Shown: in pieces, positions 61,478 to 64,000 of the stretch
How positions within the stretch are numbered: the stretch's first letter is position 1
How the letters are laid out: the number at the start of each line of letters is the position of its first letter
DNA from: an uncultured Atopobium sp.
Lineage (GTDB): Bacteria > Actinomycetota > Coriobacteriia > Coriobacteriales > Atopobiaceae
Length of the DNA stretch: 64,000 bases
NCBI GenBank assembly: GCA_916715765.1
Contig: CAKAPG010000005.1
Coordinates: 56,091 to 120,090, forward strand
Direction: 5' to 3'
Program-made: the position numbers and the translations under genes
Notes under the pieces: generated by a model
Seen by the model: the letters and a program-made list of their open reading frames with translations, nothing else
Database searches by the model: none
What the model was told of the DNA's origin: nothing

Positions 61478-62719
61478 TTAGCTTAGGACAACGCCGCCAA
61501 GCCAACCCCACCTTGGAGTACTCAAAGCACCAAGCTGAGAAATCCAAGAACTTAAGCTCTGGCTTCTTACAATACCAGAGAGGCAGTGCCTGACCATGCC
61601 GCCACCAATGTAGATACCAACGTGGCCGTAAATCAGAGCTGCAGCAGAACCACCAAGGGTTGGAACAGCAATAATCATACCAGGCTCAATAGCGCTCTGA
61701 TCGGTAGAGTAGCACCAGGAGTAGTACATATCACAGGCGTTGCCATAGAAGGTACCAACACCAGCGTTAGAGAAGACGTTAGAAACCCAAGCAGCACAGA
61801 AGCCAGCACCAGTAGATCCGGTATAGCCTGCAGCATTAACAACTGCAGCAGCAGAACCAGAACCTGCAGAAGAGGTTCCTCCTCCACCGCCACCGCCATA
61901 GTAGCTACTGCCACCACCGCTGTCGCTTGATGAAGCAGCACGCTGAGCGGCAACGCGCTCTGCCTCCTGCTGAGCAGCAAGAAGCTCAGAATCACGCTGA
62001 GCAATAAGCGCTTTAACATTGTCATCAAGATTTGCAACAACGTTTGCTGCGTCTGCCTGACGAGCAGAAATGTCATTAAGCTGAGACTCCTGAGAAGCGC
62101 GGAGATTCTCAAGCTCAGCCTTCTTATTCTCAAGCTCGGTCTTCTCGGACTGAAGAGCAGCCTTATCTGCCTCAAGAGCAGCCTTCAGATTCTTAACTTC
62201 CTCAATCATCTTCTGATCAGACTCAGAAATCTTATCGAGGTAGTAAATATTAGAAGTGAGCTCCTCAAAGCTTGCAGAAGAAAGAATCATCTCCAAAGCA
62301 CCAGCTGGGCCAGCCTTGTAGTTGCTGGACATACGAGCGCCAAGTGCTTTTCTCTTCTCGGCAATCTGAGTCTCTTTTTCAGAAATCTCTTTCTGCTTAG
62401 CGTCAATCTGATTCTGCTTATCTGCAATCTGATCAGAAATAGCGCCAATCTGAGAGTTAGTGTCATTGAGGCTTGCCTGCATGTTGGAGACTTCATTAGA
62501 AATCTCATCGAGCAGCTTCTGAGCAGCATCGTAATCGCTACGAGCAGCATCAATCTGAGCCTGGGTAACACCAAAAGCAGGACGGGTGTTAATCAGAGAT
62601 GCAGTAACGGCAGCGGCAGCAATGCCCATGCCGGCAAAAATCTTAAGGGCATCACGACGATTGAAAAGAGCAGCACTCTGCTCCTCAATGGTGGTGCTTT
62701 GCTGTTTCTTTAAACTCAT
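61478..62719 (-). CDS. Secreted coiled-coil NlpC/P60- or CHAP-like peptidoglycan hydrolase
   Basis: 413 residues. The N-terminus N-R-R-D-A-L-K-I-F-A-G-M plus a hydrophobic run resembles a Tat signal peptide (about residues 20-50). Residues about 55-265 are a long coiled coil as in PcsB/CwlO/RipA proteins; a serine/glycine-rich linker follows. The C-terminal domain (about 305-413) has the candidate cysteine in G-F-C-A-A-W-V and histidine in Y-G-H-V-G-I-Y. Probably splits peptidoglycan during division under FtsEX-type control. Confidence 0.82.
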   Translation of the reverse strand: MSLKKQQSTTIEEQSAALFNRRDALKIFAGMGIAAAAVTASLINTRPAFGVTQAQIDAARSDYDAAQKLLDEISNEVSNMQASLNDTNSQIGAISDQIADKQNQIDAKQKEISEKETQIAEKRKALGARMSSNYKAGPAGALEMILSSASFEELTSNIYYLDKISESDQKMIEEVKNLKAALEADKAALQSEKTELENKKAELENLRASQESQLNDISARQADAANVVANLDDNVKALIAQRDSELLAAQQEAERVAAQRAASSSDSGGGSSYYGGGGGGGTSSAGSGSAAAVVNAAGYTGSTGAGFCAAWVSNVFSNAGVGTFYGNACDMYYSWCYSTDQSAIEPGMIIAVPTLGGSAAALIYGHVGIYIGGGMVRHCLSGIVRSQSLSSWISQLGALSTPRWGWLGGVVLS

Positions 62720-62814
62720 AAGGGTCTCCTAGAACGTTTAGTAGTACGGTGTGACCTTTGAGAGACTATTCTACCCGAGATACACGATGATATTCAAAAA
62801 GATACGTAATTTAC

Positions 62815-62845
62815 AAACTCACCGAAACAAATTTCGGGGAGTTTT
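62815..62845. terminator. Hairpin between the nucleoid protein gene and the hydrolase gene
   Basis: AAACTC-CCGAAA pairs with TTTCGG-GAGTTT around a CAAA loop, with one mismatch. No clear T-run on the minus strand, so termination is uncertain. Confidence 0.45.
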
Positions 62846-62875
62846 AGCTCTAAATTGTGAGGTCAACGGTAGGAT

Positions 62876-63937
62876 TTAGCGGTTTTCAATATGTGCAACA
62901 TTTTTTATTGAAATGGTAATCCTGCCATCAGACTCGTGAGAAAATTCTAGGTAACCTGGACGTTCTGTTAGGTTTGAAGGGAATGAAATCTCAATTCCCG
63001 TATCGGTGCGGATTTTATGATTCTTTGCAATTCTGTTAGCAACACCGCGTTTAACAGGAACTTCTTCGGGGAGCTCTCTGCTTGCCACCTGAGCCTCGTA
63101 CTTTTCCTGAATCTCAGGACGCTCCTCAAAGATACGCTTACCGACCTTAATAGGGTCTACTACCTCTTCTACCTCTGCTGCTTCTGCAACGGCGGCCTTA
63201 GCACGAGACACCTCAACAGCAGGCTCAAGTCCATATTCTTCAGCCAGGTCTTGAACAATAACGGTTACCTCACCAATAACCTCATGACTAGACGCCTCTG
63301 ATGTGCACTCAAGGAAAAGCTCTGGGATGATGAATTTTCCCTCTCCTGCTACAGAGCGGTCATGGTCGTGGAAGTCAATGGCGCCTGTGTCCAGGTCAAT
63401 GACTGCATATGAATCAACCTTTTGCGTAGGAGATGGCAGCGTTGCATCTTGGCGCAAAATCTCATTTGCTGAGCCGTTTACATCATGGATAAAGGCCTGC
63501 TTGCGCGGGAGAAGCACAATAGCAAAAAGACGTCTTCCTTCGCCCTCAAATGCCTCAGCCTGAGCATCCTCATCGTCTGCAGCAGCACTGGCAAGCGCCT
63601 GACCTGCATCAGTATCAATGTAGTCCGCTACAAGAAGATCACACTGCTCAACGTCATCAGCGCGACGAAGCTCTTCCCAGAACCACTGGGCAATCTGGTG
63701 AGAAAACTCCACAAACTCAACGTCTCCGTGGGCATACTCCTGAAGACCTCCAGCAAAATTGCTGCTAGAAGCAAACTCTCCGTGTCTAGACTCTGGATTT
63801 GCCGTAATTTTACGCAGTCTACGCTGTACGTATGACTTTGTCTGACGGTCCTCTAAATCCAAGGTAGATTGAGAGAAGTATTTAGTTCCCGTCTCAAAAT
63901 CAAAGACGTGAAGAATTGCCTTAGTAACTCTAAGCAT
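62876..63937 (-). CDS. Nucleoid-associated protein (NdpA/YejK family)
   Basis: 353 residues. The N-terminus (V-T-K-A-I-L-H-V-F-D) and the later L-L-P-R-K-Q-A-F-I and the G-V-A-N-R-I-A-K region fit the 37-kDa nucleoid-associated protein family. A highly acidic stretch (about 118-135) and an acidic/alanine segment near 245-260 are present. These proteins bind DNA; their exact role is unclear. ATG has ACGAGG upstream. Confidence 0.78.
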   Translation of the reverse strand: MLRVTKAILHVFDFETGTKYFSQSTLDLEDRQTKSYVQRRLRKITANPESRHGEFASSSNFAGGLQEYAHGDVEFVEFSHQIAQWFWEELRRADDVEQCDLLVADYIDTDAGQALASAAADDEDAQAEAFEGEGRRLFAIVLLPRKQAFIHDVNGSANEILRQDATLPSPTQKVDSYAVIDLDTGAIDFHDHDRSVAGEGKFIIPELFLECTSEASSHEVIGEVTVIVQDLAEEYGLEPAVEVSRAKAAVAEAAEVEEVVDPIKVGKRIFEERPEIQEKYEAQVASRELPEEVPVKRGVANRIAKNHKIRTDTGIEISFPSNLTERPGYLEFSHESDGRITISIKNVAHIENR

Positions 63938-64000
63938 GTAAAACCTCGTTTATTGCAGATTGTTTGTAGCTGGCGAGAAACCCTAGTGCTTGACGCACAT
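63938..64000. other. Window edge, no gene seen
   Basis: The last 63 bases carry the upstream sequence of the nucleoid protein gene and one long copy of the repeated word (63971-63983). Confidence 0.6.
63971..63983 (+). repeat. Long copy of the TGGCGAGAAACCC repeat, near window edge
   Basis: Exact 13-base copy upstream of the nucleoid protein gene. Confidence 0.85.

Noticed and set aside
1..64000. GGCGAGAA explained by codon or peptide bias
   Set aside because: The word is read as G-E-K, V-S-R and F-L-A in different genes, on both strands relative to transcription, and occurs between genes.
1..64000. GGCGAGAA as a Chi-type recombination site
   Set aside because: Chi sites are usually skewed by strand. 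Here 15 plus and 14 minus copies show no skew. The window is too short to exclude it fully, so it stays as an alternative.
1..64000. CRISPR arrays, insertion sequences, prophage or integrated elements
   Set aside because: No regularly spaced repeats, transposase or integrase frames, or attachment-site duplications were seen.

Overview
The window (64 kb, about 45% GC by impression) looks like an ordinary chromosomal segment of a low-to-mid GC actinobacterium of the class Coriobacteriia, most likely Atopobiaceae (Atopobium/Lancefieldella-like). The reasons are an RDAC-family small protein, actinobacterial Tad pilus genes, GlgC/GlgD-type glycogen synthesis, mannose-family PTS genes and a fermentative gene set. 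This placement is inference from gene content only. There is no phage, transposase, rRNA operon or CRISPR array.

Layout. 1-1500: truncated lipoprotein hydrolase, RDAC protein, tRNA-Phe. 1.6-13.4 kb, all minus strand: a tightly overlapping Tad (Flp) pilus operon running cpaB, tadZ/cpaE, tadA, tadB, tadC, flp, an unknown membrane protein, several TadE/TadG-like pseudopilins, a DUF192 gene overlapping a zinc-ribbon gene, then a DUF2207 membrane protein and a small XRE regulator. 13.8-20.5 kb: rsgA, a Ca2+-type P-ATPase with a structured leader, D-lactate dehydrogenase and pyruvate kinase. 20.6-27.1 kb: a two-gene ABC exporter, and a DUF4342/response regulator/histidine kinase operon. 27.2-38.9 kb: a complete glycogen operon, glgB-glgP-glgC-glgD-glgA followed by a fused GH13/GH77 protein. 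39.2-45.1 kb: a glycerol-dehydrogenase-like enzyme, a zinc-phospholipase-like protein, and pheST under a T-box. 45.1-47.8 kb: a zinc/manganese ABC importer. 48.2-58.3 kb: an amino-sugar (probably N-acetylgalactosamine) uptake and breakdown cluster with a mannose-family PTS, GntR regulator, sugar isomerase, deacetylase, and a divergent sugar-phosphate kinase and class II aldolase. 58.4-64 kb: ilvE, DUF488, murI, FKBP isomerase, an NlpC/P60-like cell-wall protein and a nucleoid-associated protein.

How the genes work together. The PTS cluster takes up and phosphorylates an amino sugar. NagA deacetylates it, AgaS deaminates/isomerises it to a ketose 6-phosphate, and the PfkB kinase and aldolase feed triose phosphates into glycolysis, where pyruvate kinase and lactate dehydrogenase finish. 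Surplus glucose is stored through the glg operon and recovered by GlgP and the GH13/GH77 protein.

The most unusual signal is not a gene. An 8-base word, GGCGAGAA (long form TGGCGAGAAACCC), is strongly over-represented on both strands, in several reading frames and between genes, and occurs as inverted pairs inside terminator stems. This is the pattern of a DNA uptake sequence, which I am not aware of being described for this group. A pilus operon of the type IV filament superfamily lies in the same window, although Tad pili are not themselves established as the DNA uptake machinery.
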